From the NCBI GenBank assembly GCA_964563495.1, contig CAZLYK010000010.1:1-64000 (forward strand): a stretch of 64,000 nt of DNA, given 5' to 3'. The DNA comes from CAZLYK01 sp964563495 (GTDB taxonomy: Bacteria > Acidobacteriota > Blastocatellia > RBC074). The translations under genes and the position numbers were made by a program. Of the stretch, positions 29,682-39,247 are shown one piece after another. Positions within the stretch are counted from its first letter, which is position 1, and each line of letters starts with the position of its first letter. The notes below the pieces were generated by a model. It saw nothing but the letters and a program-made list of their open reading frames with translations, did not search any database and was not told the origin of the DNA.

Positions 29682-31079
29682 ATGATCGTCATGAAATTCG
29701 GCGGCACATCGGTTGAGGATGCGACCGCAATTCGCCGGCTGGCGTCAATCGTTTGCCGGGAACTGAATCGTCAACCTCTGATCGTGGTTTCGGCGATGGG
29801 CAAAACGACCAACGGCTTGCTTGAATCGGCGCGTCTGGCCGCCGCCGGGGATTTCCCCGGAGCGCTCGTCCGGCTCGAAGCGATCGCCGGGCATCATTTG
29901 CGGACGGCGGATGAACTGGCGCCGCCGGCCGAGAAAAGTTGGTTGCGTCAAGAGTTGTCTGAGAGCTTCGATGGGATCGGCGATTTGCTGGCTCAGATCA
30001 CCCTGGCCGGCCGGGTCACTCCCAGGCTCTCCGATGCGCTTTCGGCGAACGGCGAATTATTGTCGTCACGGATTGTCGCCGCGGCTTTACGCGCCGAGGG
30101 GATCGATGCAGTCTGGGTGGATCTCCGCCCGGCCATGCGGACCGACCATGATTTCACGCACGCCGCGGTCCAGTTCGAGACCGCCAATCCGCGGTTGAAA
30201 GGACTCTTGACTGGAGCGCAGGAGAATGGCGGCGTGCCGGTGACACAAGGGTTTATCGGTTCGACGGCCGATGGTTCGACGACGACGATCGGGCGCGGCG
30301 GCTCGGATTACTCGGCCGCGATTATCGGCGCTGCGCTCGACGCCGAGGAGATCCAGATCTGGACCGATGTCGACGGGATTATGACAACCGATCCGCGAAT
30401 CGTCGAAGAGGCGGCGAAGGTCAGAGTCATCTCTTTTGCCGAAGCGGCGGAGCTGGCCTATTTCGGCGCCAAAGTCCTCCATCCGAGCACGCTCTTACCG
30501 GCGATGGCCAAAGCTATTCCGGTGCGCGTCTGCAATTCGCGTCGCCCCGAAGTTGAGGGGACGGCGATCGCCCGCTCCGCGCCGCATTCGCGGGCGCTGG
30601 TCAAGGCCATTGCCTTCAAACGAGGCATCACCGTCGTCAACGTGGCTTCGGACCGCATGCTTTTGGCTCATGGGTTTTTAGCGAGGCTGTTTGAGGTCTT
30701 CAATCGACACGAAACCTCGATCGATATGGTCTCGACCTCCGAGGTCAGCGTCTCGATGACACTCGACGAGACCAGGCATCTGGATCGGATCATCGCCGAG
30801 CTGCAGGAACTCGGTGAGGTCGAGATCGAGAGCGACCAGGCCCTGATCTGTCTGGTCGGCGAAAGGTTGAAATACACGCCCGGGGTGGCCGCGCGCATTT
30901 TTAAGAGCATCGAGCGGTTCAATGTCTCTATGATTTCGCACGGGGCATCGGCGATCAACGTCAGCTTCATCGTCCCCGGCAGGGATGTCGAAGACGCGGT
31001 CAGGGCGCTCCACCGGGAATTTTTCAGCGAGCCTGACGCGGAGACGTTTGAAGCTCCGGTCCTGGCCGCAAAGGCTTAG
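29682..31079 (+). CDS. lysC: Aspartate kinase, monofunctional
   Basis: 465 aa. Begins MIVMKFGGTSVEDA, the kinase nucleotide motif; GRGGSDYSAAIIGAALDAEE (~205) is the aspartate-binding region. The last ~160 residues form two ACT domains (for instance NRHETSIDMVSTSEVSVSM), the site of amino-acid feedback. It phosphorylates aspartate, first step to lysine, threonine and methionine. An ATG 9 nt later is an alternative start. Controlled by the lysine riboswitch directly upstream and followed 12 nt later by dapB. Confidence 0.94.
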   Translation: MIVMKFGGTSVEDATAIRRLASIVCRELNRQPLIVVSAMGKTTNGLLESARLAAAGDFPGALVRLEAIAGHHLRTADELAPPAEKSWLRQELSESFDGIGDLLAQITLAGRVTPRLSDALSANGELLSSRIVAAALRAEGIDAVWVDLRPAMRTDHDFTHAAVQFETANPRLKGLLTGAQENGGVPVTQGFIGSTADGSTTTIGRGGSDYSAAIIGAALDAEEIQIWTDVDGIMTTDPRIVEEAAKVRVISFAEAAELAYFGAKVLHPSTLLPAMAKAIPVRVCNSRRPEVEGTAIARSAPHSRALVKAIAFKRGITVVNVASDRMLLAHGFLARLFEVFNRHETSIDMVSTSEVSVSMTLDETRHLDRIIAELQELGEVEIESDQALICLVGERLKYTPGVAARIFKSIERFNVSMISHGASAINVSFIVPGRDVEDAVRALHREFFSEPDAETFEAPVLAAKA

Positions 31080-31091
31080 CCGGGTTGGACT

Positions 31092-31784
31092 ATGAGAATT
31101 GCAATCGTCGGTTACGGGAAGATGGGACGAATCATCGAGCGGCTCGCCGGCGCGCGCGGGCACGAAATAGCCGCGCGCTTCGATATCGATAACAACCCCG
31201 GCGGAAAGGGGCTCAGCGCTGAAACCCTGGCCGGCATCGACGTCGCGATAGAGTTTTCGACTCCGGATGCGGTGATCGCCAACATCCGCCGCCTGATCGA
31301 GCTTCGTCTTCCGGTCGTGGTCGGGACTACGGGCTGGTACGACCGCTTGGGTGAAGTCAGGCAGCTGGCGGCCCGGCATGAGGGAGCCTTGGTCTACGGC
31401 GCGAACTTCTCGATCGGGATGAACCTCTTTTTTAAAGTCGTTAAAGAGGCGGCGGGGCTCTTTGCGCGTCACGGCGAATACGATCCGTTCCTGGTCGAGC
31501 ATCATCACAGGTTCAAAAAGGATGCACCTTCCGGAACGGCGCTGGTGATCGCCGATCTGCTTCGTCAGAGCTACGGCGAGCGCACGCCCGAAGCGGTCAG
31601 CATCCGCGCGGGTTATGCACCGGGAACCCACGAAGTCGGATTCGATTCCGAAGCCGACACCGTCAGGTTGACGCATACGGCGCGTAGTCGCGAAGGCTTT
31701 GCCGTGGGCGCGCTGGTCGCGGCTGAAAAGATCATCGGAAAACGTGGAGTCTACGAATTCCCGGAACTGCTTTTTGGCGAATAG
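31092..31784 (+). CDS. dapB: 4-hydroxy-tetrahydrodipicolinate reductase
   Basis: 230 aa. MRIAIVGYGKMGRIIERLA is the NAD(P)H-binding start and EHHHRFKKDAPSGTA (~135) is the catalytic signature with the histidine and lysine. Second gene of the riboswitch operon, 12 nt after lysC and 53 nt before dapA. It reduces the DapA product towards diaminopimelate for lysine and peptidoglycan. Slightly short for the family (about 240-270 aa). Confidence 0.94.
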   Translation: MRIAIVGYGKMGRIIERLAGARGHEIAARFDIDNNPGGKGLSAETLAGIDVAIEFSTPDAVIANIRRLIELRLPVVVGTTGWYDRLGEVRQLAARHEGALVYGANFSIGMNLFFKVVKEAAGLFARHGEYDPFLVEHHHRFKKDAPSGTALVIADLLRQSYGERTPEAVSIRAGYAPGTHEVGFDSEADTVRLTHTARSREGFAVGALVAAEKIIGKRGVYEFPELLFGE

Positions 31785-31837
31785 ACTGCAGCCAATCAAA
31801 ATAATCGCTGAGATTTCCGAATTTGGAGGAGAGAACC

Positions 31838-32737
<900 letters not shown>

Positions 32738-32742
32738 AGTAG

Positions 32743-32804
32743 AATAGACAGGATTAACAGGATTCCCCTTTAATCCTGCAAAAATCCTGTTAATCCTGTC
32801 TATT
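32743..32804. repeat. Palindromic repeat copy between dapA and the thiolase gene
   Basis: Perfect 22-bp arms: AATAGACAGGATTAACAGG plus ATT at 32743-32764 and the reverse complement at 32783-32804. It lies between convergent genes, directly beyond the thiolase stop codon, and could terminate both. Confidence 0.85.
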
Positions 32805-33992
32805 TCAATCGCCGGCTTCGAACAATCCGGCTGCGCCCTGCCCGCCGCCGATACACATGGTCACCACGCCGAATCTGGCCTTCCTGCGCGCCATTTCGTT
32901 GGCGAGCGTGCCGACCAGGCGAGAGCCGGTCATACCGAATGGGTGGCCGATCGCGATCGAGCCGCCGTTGACGTTGAGCTTTTCCGGATCGATGCCCAGC
33001 CGGTCGCGGCAATAGACGACCTGGACGGCAAAGGCTTCGTTCAATTCCCACAAGTCAATATCTTCGACCTTCAACCCGTGACGCTTGAGCAGTTTGGGGA
33101 CGGCAAAGACCGGCCCGATGCCCATCTCGTCGGGTTCGCAGCCGGCGACGGCAAATCCGCGAAAGACCAGCTTGGGGTTGATCCCGAGCCGTTCGGCCTT
33201 CTCGCGCGAGACGAGCAGCGTGGCCGAGGCTCCATCGGACAATTGCGAAGAATTACCGGCCGTCACCGTACCCTGTCCGCTGTTCGGGTCGAAATGGGGC
33301 TTCAATGAGAGCAACCCTTCGAGCGTCGTGTCCGGGCGATTGCATTCGTCTCTGGTCAGGAAGAACTCTTCCCGGCCGACGATCTCTCCGGTCTTTTTGT
33401 CGACGATGCCGCGGGTCACCTGCATGGGAGCGATCTCGCCTTCGAAAAAACCTTCGGCCTGAGCCCGCGCCGTCCGCTGCTGGCTGCTCAATGCGTATTC
33501 GTCCTGGACTTCGCGCCCGATCTGGTAGCGTTTGGCGACGACCTCGGCGGTGTCGCCCATGACCATATAAATTCCGGGATAGTGCTCTTTGATCCAGGGG
33601 TTGGGTTCGGAATCGCGTTTCATCATGGTGATGCTTTCGACTCCGCCGCCGATCGCCGCCTCGGCGCCATGATTGATGATCTGGTGGGCAGCCATGGCGA
33701 CGGATTGCAACCCCGATGAACAAAAGCGATTGACCGTCACCCCGGCGACGCTGGCGGGCAGGCCGGCGATAAGCAGGGCGACGCGGGCGACGTTCGATCC
33801 CGACGCGCCGGCCGGGTAACCGCATCCGGCGATGACGTCTTCGATCTCGGCGGGATCGAGCTGCGGGGTCTTGCGCACCACATCCTTGATGCAGTGAGCC
33901 AGTTGATCATCCGGACGGGTCAGGTTGAGCGAACCTCTGTAGGATTTGGCCAGCGGCGTCCGCGAGCTGGCGACCACGACGGCTTCTCTCAT
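32805..33992 (-). CDS. Acetyl-CoA acetyltransferase (thiolase)
   Basis: 395 aa. Active-site cysteine in NRFCSSGLQSVA (~90), histidine in GHPFGMTGSR (~349) and second cysteine in CIGGGQGAAG (~379), the thiolase set. It either cleaves 3-ketoacyl-CoA (FadA) or condenses acetyl-CoA. The adjacent FadB/J-type gene points to beta-oxidation. GGGAG precedes the ATG by 9 nt. The stop codon TGA is directly followed by the AATAGACAGG repeat. Confidence 0.93.
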   Translation of the reverse strand: MREAVVVASSRTPLAKSYRGSLNLTRPDDQLAHCIKDVVRKTPQLDPAEIEDVIAGCGYPAGASGSNVARVALLIAGLPASVAGVTVNRFCSSGLQSVAMAAHQIINHGAEAAIGGGVESITMMKRDSEPNPWIKEHYPGIYMVMGDTAEVVAKRYQIGREVQDEYALSSQQRTARAQAEGFFEGEIAPMQVTRGIVDKKTGEIVGREEFFLTRDECNRPDTTLEGLLSLKPHFDPNSGQGTVTAGNSSQLSDGASATLLVSREKAERLGINPKLVFRGFAVAGCEPDEMGIGPVFAVPKLLKRHGLKVEDIDLWELNEAFAVQVVYCRDRLGIDPEKLNVNGGSIAIGHPFGMTGSRLVGTLANEMARRKARFGVVTMCIGGGQGAAGLFEAGD

Positions 33993-34029
33993 TGATTTAA
34001 GCTCCCTTTCTTGGCTGATAGAAACATCT

Positions 34030-34068
34030 TGATTAATCCTGCAAAAATCGTGTCAATCCTCTCTATTT
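34030..34068. repeat. Single-arm copy of the repeat family before the FadB/J-type stop codon
   Basis: GATTAATCCTGCAAAAATCG then GTCAATCCTCTCTATT, between the thiolase and FadB/J-type genes on the minus strand. Only one arm is seen, so no hairpin is predicted. Confidence 0.6.
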
Positions 34069-36183
34069 CTTCTTATCGAAATCGGCGAAGGTCCTGCCTT
34101 CTTCCGCCAATTTCTTTAAGAGCGGGGAGGGCGTCCACAGCTCTCCGTGCTCTTCGTGAAATTGGCGGACGCGATCATAGACCTTCTTCAAGCCGATTGT
34201 GTCGGCGTACCACATCGGACCACCGCGCCAGGCGGGATACCCGTAACCGTTGATATAGATGATGTCGATATCCACCGCGCGGAGTGCGATACCCTCTTCG
34301 AGGATCTTGGCGCCCTCGTTGATCAATGCATACTGTGTGCGCTCGATGATCTCTTCATCGGTGACGGGGCGCCGCCGGATTCCGGCTTCGGCGGCGGCCT
34401 GTTCGATCAATTTTGCGACCTCAGGATCGGGAATTGGTTTGCGGTTTTCGTCGTAGCGATACCAGCCCGCGCTCGTCTTTTGTCCAAAGCGGCCCATTTC
34501 GCAGAGCCGATCGGCGATCAGAGGCTTGCGCAGGCCGGGCTTTTCCAGATGCGCGTGCTCCTTGCGGATGCGCCAGCCGACGTCGAGTCCGGCCAGATCT
34601 CCCACGGCCAGCGGCCCCATGGCCATGCCGAATTTGTAGAGCGCGCCGTCGACCTCTTCGGGTTTGGCCCCCTCTTCAACCAGGAACTGGGCTTCACGGC
34701 CGTACTGATGGAGCATGCGGTTTCCGACGAAACCATAACAGTTGCCCACCAGCACGCCGACCTTCTTGAGCCTCCTGGCCAGAGCCATAGAGGTCGCGAT
34801 CACCTCTTTGCTCGTCGCCCGGCCGCGCACGATTTCAAGCAGTCGCATGACATTGGCCGGGCTGAAATAATGGTGGCCGATGACGAAATCCGGCCTCGAG
34901 GTCGCCGCGGCGATCTCGTCGATGTTGAGCGTCGAGGTGTTGGAGGCGAGAATCGCGCCGGGTTTGCAGATCCGGTTGAGCTCGGCGAAGATCTCCTTCT
35001 TCAGCGCCATGCCTTCAAAGACGGCCTCGGTCACGATGTCGGCTTCTCCAAAGCCGTCATAAACGAGGGTCGGCGTGATCAGCGACAAGCGCCGATCCAT
35101 CTCCTCCTGGCTGAAACGTCCTTTCCTGACCGAGTTCTCGTAGTTTCTGCGGATGACCGCCATTCCGCGGTCGAGGGCTTCGCGGGTCGTCTCCTTGAGC
35201 AGGACCGGGATGCCGGCGTTGGCGTAGTTCATGGCGATGCCCCCACCCATGGTGCCTGCACCGACGATCGCAGCCGTTTTGATCTCAACAGGTTTGATCT
35301 CCTTGGGGATGTCGGGGATCTTGGAGACTTCGCGTTCGCCAAAGAAGACGTGGATCATAGCCTTTGATTGGTCGGAGTAAAGGCACTGTTTGAAAAGCTC
35401 TGCCTCACGGGCACAGCCTTCTGCGAAGGTCAATTTTGTGGCCGCTTCCACCGCGTCGATCGCCGCCTGCGGAGCCGACATCCCGCGCGCGGCCTTCTTT
35501 GCCTGTTCACGGGCGGCGGCGAAGATCGGGGCATTCGTTGCTTCGTCGCCGAGTTTGTCATTCCGCTCGCGAGTTTTCCGAGGTTTTTCCCCGACGGCGA
35601 GCTTCCCGCGCAGGAATGCGACGGCACCCTGCAGCAGGTCTCCTTCGACCAGGTGATCGACGATTCCGAGAGAGAGAGCTTCGCCGGCGCCGATCGGATT
35701 GCCGTCGACGCACATGAGCAGGCCTTTCGCCACGCCCGCCAACCGCGGGAGTCGCTGCGTGCCGGCGGCGCCCGGAATCAGCCCGAGCTTGACTTCCGGC
35801 TGTCCAACCTGGGCCGTCGCGACCGCAACCCGGTAATGAAAGGCCATGGCGATTTCCAGGCCGCCACCGAAGGCGGTGCCGTGAATCGCGGCGACGACGG
35901 GCTTTGGGCAATCCTCAATCGAGAGCAAAAGGTCGGTAAAGTTGATGCCCTCTTTGCGCTCACCCGAGGTGATCTTGCCGAATTCGCGGATATCAGCGCC
36001 GGCGATGAATGTCTGTCCCGCGCCAATCATGACTGCCCCTCTGATCGAATCGTCATTTTTGACATGCTCGATAGCTTCGGCAATTCCTTCCGGGACACCC
36101 GGGCTGAGGGCATTGACCGGCGGGTTATTAACAGTGATGATTCCTATTTCCTGATCTCTGGTCAGTCTGACAAGCTGGTTCAT
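34063..36183 (-). CDS. Bifunctional enoyl-CoA hydratase / 3-hydroxyacyl-CoA dehydrogenase (FadB/FadJ type)
   Basis: 706 aa, the normal length. N-terminal crotonase domain (1-190) has FGGGLEIAMA and PEVKLGLIPGAAGTQ, which hold the two catalytic glutamates. The dehydrogenase starts with AAIVGAGTMGGGIAMNYA (~302); VIGHHYFSPANVMRLLEIV holds the catalytic histidine. It does steps two and three of fatty-acid beta-oxidation with the thiolase upstream (79 nt apart). The stop TAG lies at the edge of a repeat arm (KKK then TAGAGAGGATTGACACG). Confidence 0.93.
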   Translation of the reverse strand: MNQLVRLTRDQEIGIITVNNPPVNALSPGVPEGIAEAIEHVKNDDSIRGAVMIGAGQTFIAGADIREFGKITSGERKEGINFTDLLLSIEDCPKPVVAAIHGTAFGGGLEIAMAFHYRVAVATAQVGQPEVKLGLIPGAAGTQRLPRLAGVAKGLLMCVDGNPIGAGEALSLGIVDHLVEGDLLQGAVAFLRGKLAVGEKPRKTRERNDKLGDEATNAPIFAAAREQAKKAARGMSAPQAAIDAVEAATKLTFAEGCAREAELFKQCLYSDQSKAMIHVFFGEREVSKIPDIPKEIKPVEIKTAAIVGAGTMGGGIAMNYANAGIPVLLKETTREALDRGMAVIRRNYENSVRKGRFSQEEMDRRLSLITPTLVYDGFGEADIVTEAVFEGMALKKEIFAELNRICKPGAILASNTSTLNIDEIAAATSRPDFVIGHHYFSPANVMRLLEIVRGRATSKEVIATSMALARRLKKVGVLVGNCYGFVGNRMLHQYGREAQFLVEEGAKPEEVDGALYKFGMAMGPLAVGDLAGLDVGWRIRKEHAHLEKPGLRKPLIADRLCEMGRFGQKTSAGWYRYDENRKPIPDPEVAKLIEQAAAEAGIRRRPVTDEEIIERTQYALINEGAKILEEGIALRAVDIDIIYINGYGYPAWRGGPMWYADTIGLKKVYDRVRQFHEEHGELWTPSPLLKKLAEEGRTFADFDKKK

Positions 36184-36203
36184 AAATTTTGTTCCTCTTG
36201 ATA

Positions 36204-36266
36204 AATGGACAGGATTGACAGGATTTGTCCAGGATACACAAGATAAAATCTTGTGTATCCTCTATT
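36204..36266. repeat. Palindromic repeat copy between GNAT and FadB/J-type genes
   Basis: AAATGGACAGGATTGACAGG on the left and CCTCTATT on the right; inside is an exact 13-bp hairpin, GGATACACAAGAT with ATCTTGTGTATCC and an AAA loop. It lies after the GNAT stop codon, same strand as the next gene. Confidence 0.8.
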
Positions 36267-36281
36267 CATATTTGCCGACAG

Positions 36282-36797
36282 TTAATCCAGGACGGCGGCG
36301 TAGACCAATTCGTCCATGACCCGGCCTTCCTTGATGATCGCTTTGCGCAAGCGGGCTTCCAGTTGATAACCGGCTTTTTCCAGCACGCGCGACGACGCCG
36401 GATTCGATTCGAGCACACCGGCATAGATCCGGTGGAGCGCGAAGTTTGCAAAACCCCAATCGGTCAAAGCGGCTACGGCTTCAGTCATAATTCCGCGCCC
36501 CCAGAACTCTTCGCCCAGCCAATAGCCGATTTCGGCCGAGCAGCGGTAAATGTCTTCTCTCAGGATCAGACCGATTCCGCCGACCGCCGCACCATTAGCG
36601 GCAATCGCGAAGTTGGTGAGGGGCAATTCGGTTTCGGCCGCCGCGATCCATTGCCGGGCATTCTCGAGGGTATAAGGATGAGGAAACCGGTCGCGGACAT
36701 TGCGCCAGATTTTGTAATTGTTGGCGTGGTATGCCAGAGACCGTTCATCGCCGTGACGCCAGGGACGGACTGTGCAGGTTTTGAGTTTGAGCTTCAT
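36282..36797 (-). CDS. GNAT-family N-acetyltransferase, RimJ/RimL-like
   Basis: 171 aa. The acetyl-CoA fold is shown by GYWLGEEFWGRGIMTEAVAA (~98) and the following helix; the tail NPASSRVLEKAGYQLEARLR is typical of the ribosomal-protein-alanine acetyltransferase subgroup. Start at ATG 36797 has AGAGG 11 nt before it; an upstream GTG (36833) would overlap the chrA gene by 16 nt and is less likely. Substrate unknown, N-terminal acetylation or antibiotic-like acetylation are options. Confidence 0.87.
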   Translation of the reverse strand: MKLKLKTCTVRPWRHGDERSLAYHANNYKIWRNVRDRFPHPYTLENARQWIAAAETELPLTNFAIAANGAAVGGIGLILREDIYRCSAEIGYWLGEEFWGRGIMTEAVAALTDWGFANFALHRIYAGVLESNPASSRVLEKAGYQLEARLRKAIIKEGRVMDELVYAAVLD

Positions 36798-36817
36798 CGC
36801 TTTTACGACCTCTAAGT

Positions 36818-38350
36818 TCAAATATGCAGCCACTGCACCAGTCCGCGTGAGATGAGCAATTGCAATAGACCGCAGCCGAAAATTATCACCACTGGATTGA
36901 GCCTGGCGCGCAGCATGAGCAGAAAAGCCAGGGTCGCGACCAGGAAATTATCAGGGGTGCTCAAACCGGATTTGACCAGGCTCACCCCGGCCGCGGCGAG
37001 CATGCCGACGACCGCCGGCGCGACGCCGGCGAGAAAGGCCTGGACCTGGAAGTTGGTGCGAAACCGGTTGATCGAAGTCCCCGCGATGACCGTCATGATG
37101 AACGACGGCAGAAAGGCGGCTATCGTCGCGGCCACTGCGCCGATCAGGCCGGCGACTTTGTATCCGATGAACGTCGCCGTGATCAGCACCGGACCGGGTG
37201 TGATCTGTCCGAAGGCCATCCCGTCGGCGAAAGTGCGGTGATCCATCCAGCGATAAACCTCGACGATATCGGTTTCGATCTGCGGGATCATGACGAATCC
37301 TCCGCCGAAAGTGACCGTACCGACGCGCAGAAAGATTGAGACCAATTGCCAGACGGTGACGAATTTTGAGAGGACCGGCCAGGCGAAGAGAGGGAGTAAA
37401 AAGAGCGGAGCGAAAGACCTCAGCTTACCGGTGGTTCCGGTCTTGCCGGTAAAGGGCAGCGTCATCTGGCTGTCGTGTAGTGACTTTGAAGCGTCAGCCT
37501 TTTTCTCATCCTGCTCGACCGTCTTCTCGGCGCTTTTCTTCGACGGCAAGGCGACTTCGAGCTTGTAATCGTCCGCCAGTCGATCCGGATGTTCGATCAT
37601 GTCGGCGGCCTGCTGTCTGGCCTGCTGTTCGGCGACAGCCGAACGAGCCTGGGTTTGCCGTTCTTTGCGCAAGCGCTGGCGAACGCGCTGGCGAACGCGG
37701 GTCTTATAGGATTTGATAAAGATCCCCGTGATTCCGGCGACCAGCACTACCTCAACCACCGTGGTTTGGGTGAAGATGAGCATGAAAGCCACGGCCACTC
37801 CCAGCTCGAGGTGCCATTGTTGTTGCATGGCGGTTTTGCCGAGTCTGACCGTGGTTGCCGCGATCAAGCCGGCGACGGCGGCGTTGAAACCTTGAAAGAT
37901 CCGCTGCGCATCGGCCAGGTGATGGAGTTGACTATGCGTAATAGTCAGCGCGATCATCATGAGGAAAGACGGCAGAATGAAGCTGGCCACCGAGACCATT
38001 GCGCCGCGTATCCCGCCGAGCTTGAGCCCGACGTAAGTGATGGCGTTGGCCGCATTGGCTCCGGGCAGGCTTTGAGCGAGCGAGACGGCATCCAGAAACT
38101 CCTCTTCCGACAGCCATCGACGCTCGCGGACAACCAGGCGGCGAATTTGCGCAATCACCGCCACGCCTCCTCCGAAGCCGGTCACCCCCAGCTTGAGGAA
38201 AGTCCGGCTCAGCGACCGCCAATCGACTTTGGATTCCTGAGGTGCGAACTGGTCGGCGATCCAGTCCTGCAACTGACCAAAGTACCTGGCCAGGGACGCT
38301 TTCAACTCGGTTATCTGGATTCTTTCGTTCACCTTCTCACGAGATAGCAT
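36818..38350 (-). CDS. ChrA-type chromate transporter with two CHR domains and a long linker
   Basis: 510 aa. Two CHR domains, N-terminal (TFLKLGVTGFGGGVAVIAQI) and C-terminal (FLRVGTVTFGGGFVMIPQI), each with the paired PG-rich motif (AQSLPGANAANAI and GQITPGPVLITAT). Between them lies an unusually long (~100 aa), charged cytoplasmic linker rich in Lys, Arg and Glu. Family exports chromate or other oxyanions; the normal role is unclear. ATG 38350 has a weak ribosome-binding site and is divergent from npdG (41 nt between starts). Confidence 0.85.
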   Translation of the reverse strand: MLSREKVNERIQITELKASLARYFGQLQDWIADQFAPQESKVDWRSLSRTFLKLGVTGFGGGVAVIAQIRRLVVRERRWLSEEEFLDAVSLAQSLPGANAANAITYVGLKLGGIRGAMVSVASFILPSFLMMIALTITHSQLHHLADAQRIFQGFNAAVAGLIAATTVRLGKTAMQQQWHLELGVAVAFMLIFTQTTVVEVVLVAGITGIFIKSYKTRVRQRVRQRLRKERQTQARSAVAEQQARQQAADMIEHPDRLADDYKLEVALPSKKSAEKTVEQDEKKADASKSLHDSQMTLPFTGKTGTTGKLRSFAPLFLLPLFAWPVLSKFVTVWQLVSIFLRVGTVTFGGGFVMIPQIETDIVEVYRWMDHRTFADGMAFGQITPGPVLITATFIGYKVAGLIGAVAATIAAFLPSFIMTVIAGTSINRFRTNFQVQAFLAGVAPAVVGMLAAAGVSLVKSGLSTPDNFLVATLAFLLMLRARLNPVVIIFGCGLLQLLISRGLVQWLHI

Positions 38351-38391
38351 CTTCAATAGGTTGTAATCTGAGGGGATGCTACAATCCGGCC

Positions 38392-39090
38392 ATGCCAAAC
38401 CAACCATTAATTCAACGAATCGCTATTATCGGGGGGACTGGTGATCAGGGTAAAGGGCTGGCGTTGAGATGGGCGCGCGCCGGCTATGAAATTATGATCG
38501 GATCGCGCGATGCCGGACGGGCGCAAGTCGCGGCCGAGGAGATTCGTGCGAGACTCACCGGCGTGGGCGCCGGGTTGGTCAGGGTTGGGGGCTCGGTCAA
38601 TGCCGAGGCGGCTGAAGGGGCGCCCGTGGTTGTGCTGGCGGTGCCGTTTGCCGCGCAGATCGCAACGGTCAAGGATATTCGTGAAAAGGTCCAACCCGGG
38701 GCACTGTTTGTCGATGTGACGGTGCCGCTCGAACCCGCCGTCGGCGGACGCCCGACCCGCGTGCTCGGGGTCTGGGCCGGGTCGGCGGCGGAACAATCCG
38801 CCGAGCTGCTGCCGGAAGGCATCCGGGTCGTTTCGGCTTTTCACAATGTCTCGGCTTCGGCGCTCTCTGATCTCTCACACCAAGTCGACTGCGACATCAT
38901 CGTTTGCGGCGACGACAAAGCGGCGCGTGAACAACTGCGCCCATTGATCGAGGCAGTCGCCGGATGCCGTTATGTCGACGGCGGCCCGCTCTCTAATTCG
39001 AGGATCGTCGAAGCCTGGACCTCGCTGCTGATCGGGATCAATATTCGATATAAATCGCACGCCGGAGTGCGGATCACCGGAATCAATTGA
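38392..39090 (+). CDS. npdG: NADPH-dependent F420 reductase (F420:NADP oxidoreductase)
   Basis: 232 aa. IAIIGGTGDQGKGLALRWA (~9) is the nucleotide motif, IMIGSRDAGRA follows, and VSAFHNVSASALSDL with GPLSNSRIVEAWTSLLIGIN near the end match the NpdG/Fno family. It moves hydride between NADPH and the deazaflavin F420. No other F420 biosynthesis gene is visible here; an LLM-family oxidoreductase (11938-12933) could be its partner. No clear Shine-Dalgarno: the ATG follows TACAAT by only 7 nt, so a leaderless message is possible. Confidence 0.87.
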   Translation: MPNQPLIQRIAIIGGTGDQGKGLALRWARAGYEIMIGSRDAGRAQVAAEEIRARLTGVGAGLVRVGGSVNAEAAEGAPVVVLAVPFAAQIATVKDIREKVQPGALFVDVTVPLEPAVGGRPTRVLGVWAGSAAEQSAELLPEGIRVVSAFHNVSASALSDLSHQVDCDIIVCGDDKAAREQLRPLIEAVAGCRYVDGGPLSNSRIVEAWTSLLIGINIRYKSHAGVRITGIN

Positions 39091-39115
39091 GGAGCCGAGA
39101 CTGCCGGCGAAGGTG

Positions 39116-39204
39116 AAATAGACAGGATAAACAAGATTTTTGCAGGACAGAACAAGACTAGATCTTGTAAAATCCTGGACAAATCCTGTCAATCCTGTCT
39201 ATTT
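39116..39204. repeat. Long palindromic repeat copy after npdG
   Basis: Arms AAATAGACAGGAT (39116-39128) and ATCCTGTCTATTT (39192-39204), with inner pairs GGACAGAACAAGA / TCTTGTAAAATCC. One of the longer copies, between two plus-strand genes (npdG and coaA). Confidence 0.85.
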
Positions 39205-39247
39205 ATCCATTCGCCATCAGGAGCAGTAAGGTTATCACGGTATCACC

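Noticed and set aside
34147..35367. 406-codon plus-strand open frame inside the FadB/J-type gene
   Set aside because: Antisense shadow of a clear bifunctional beta-oxidation protein.
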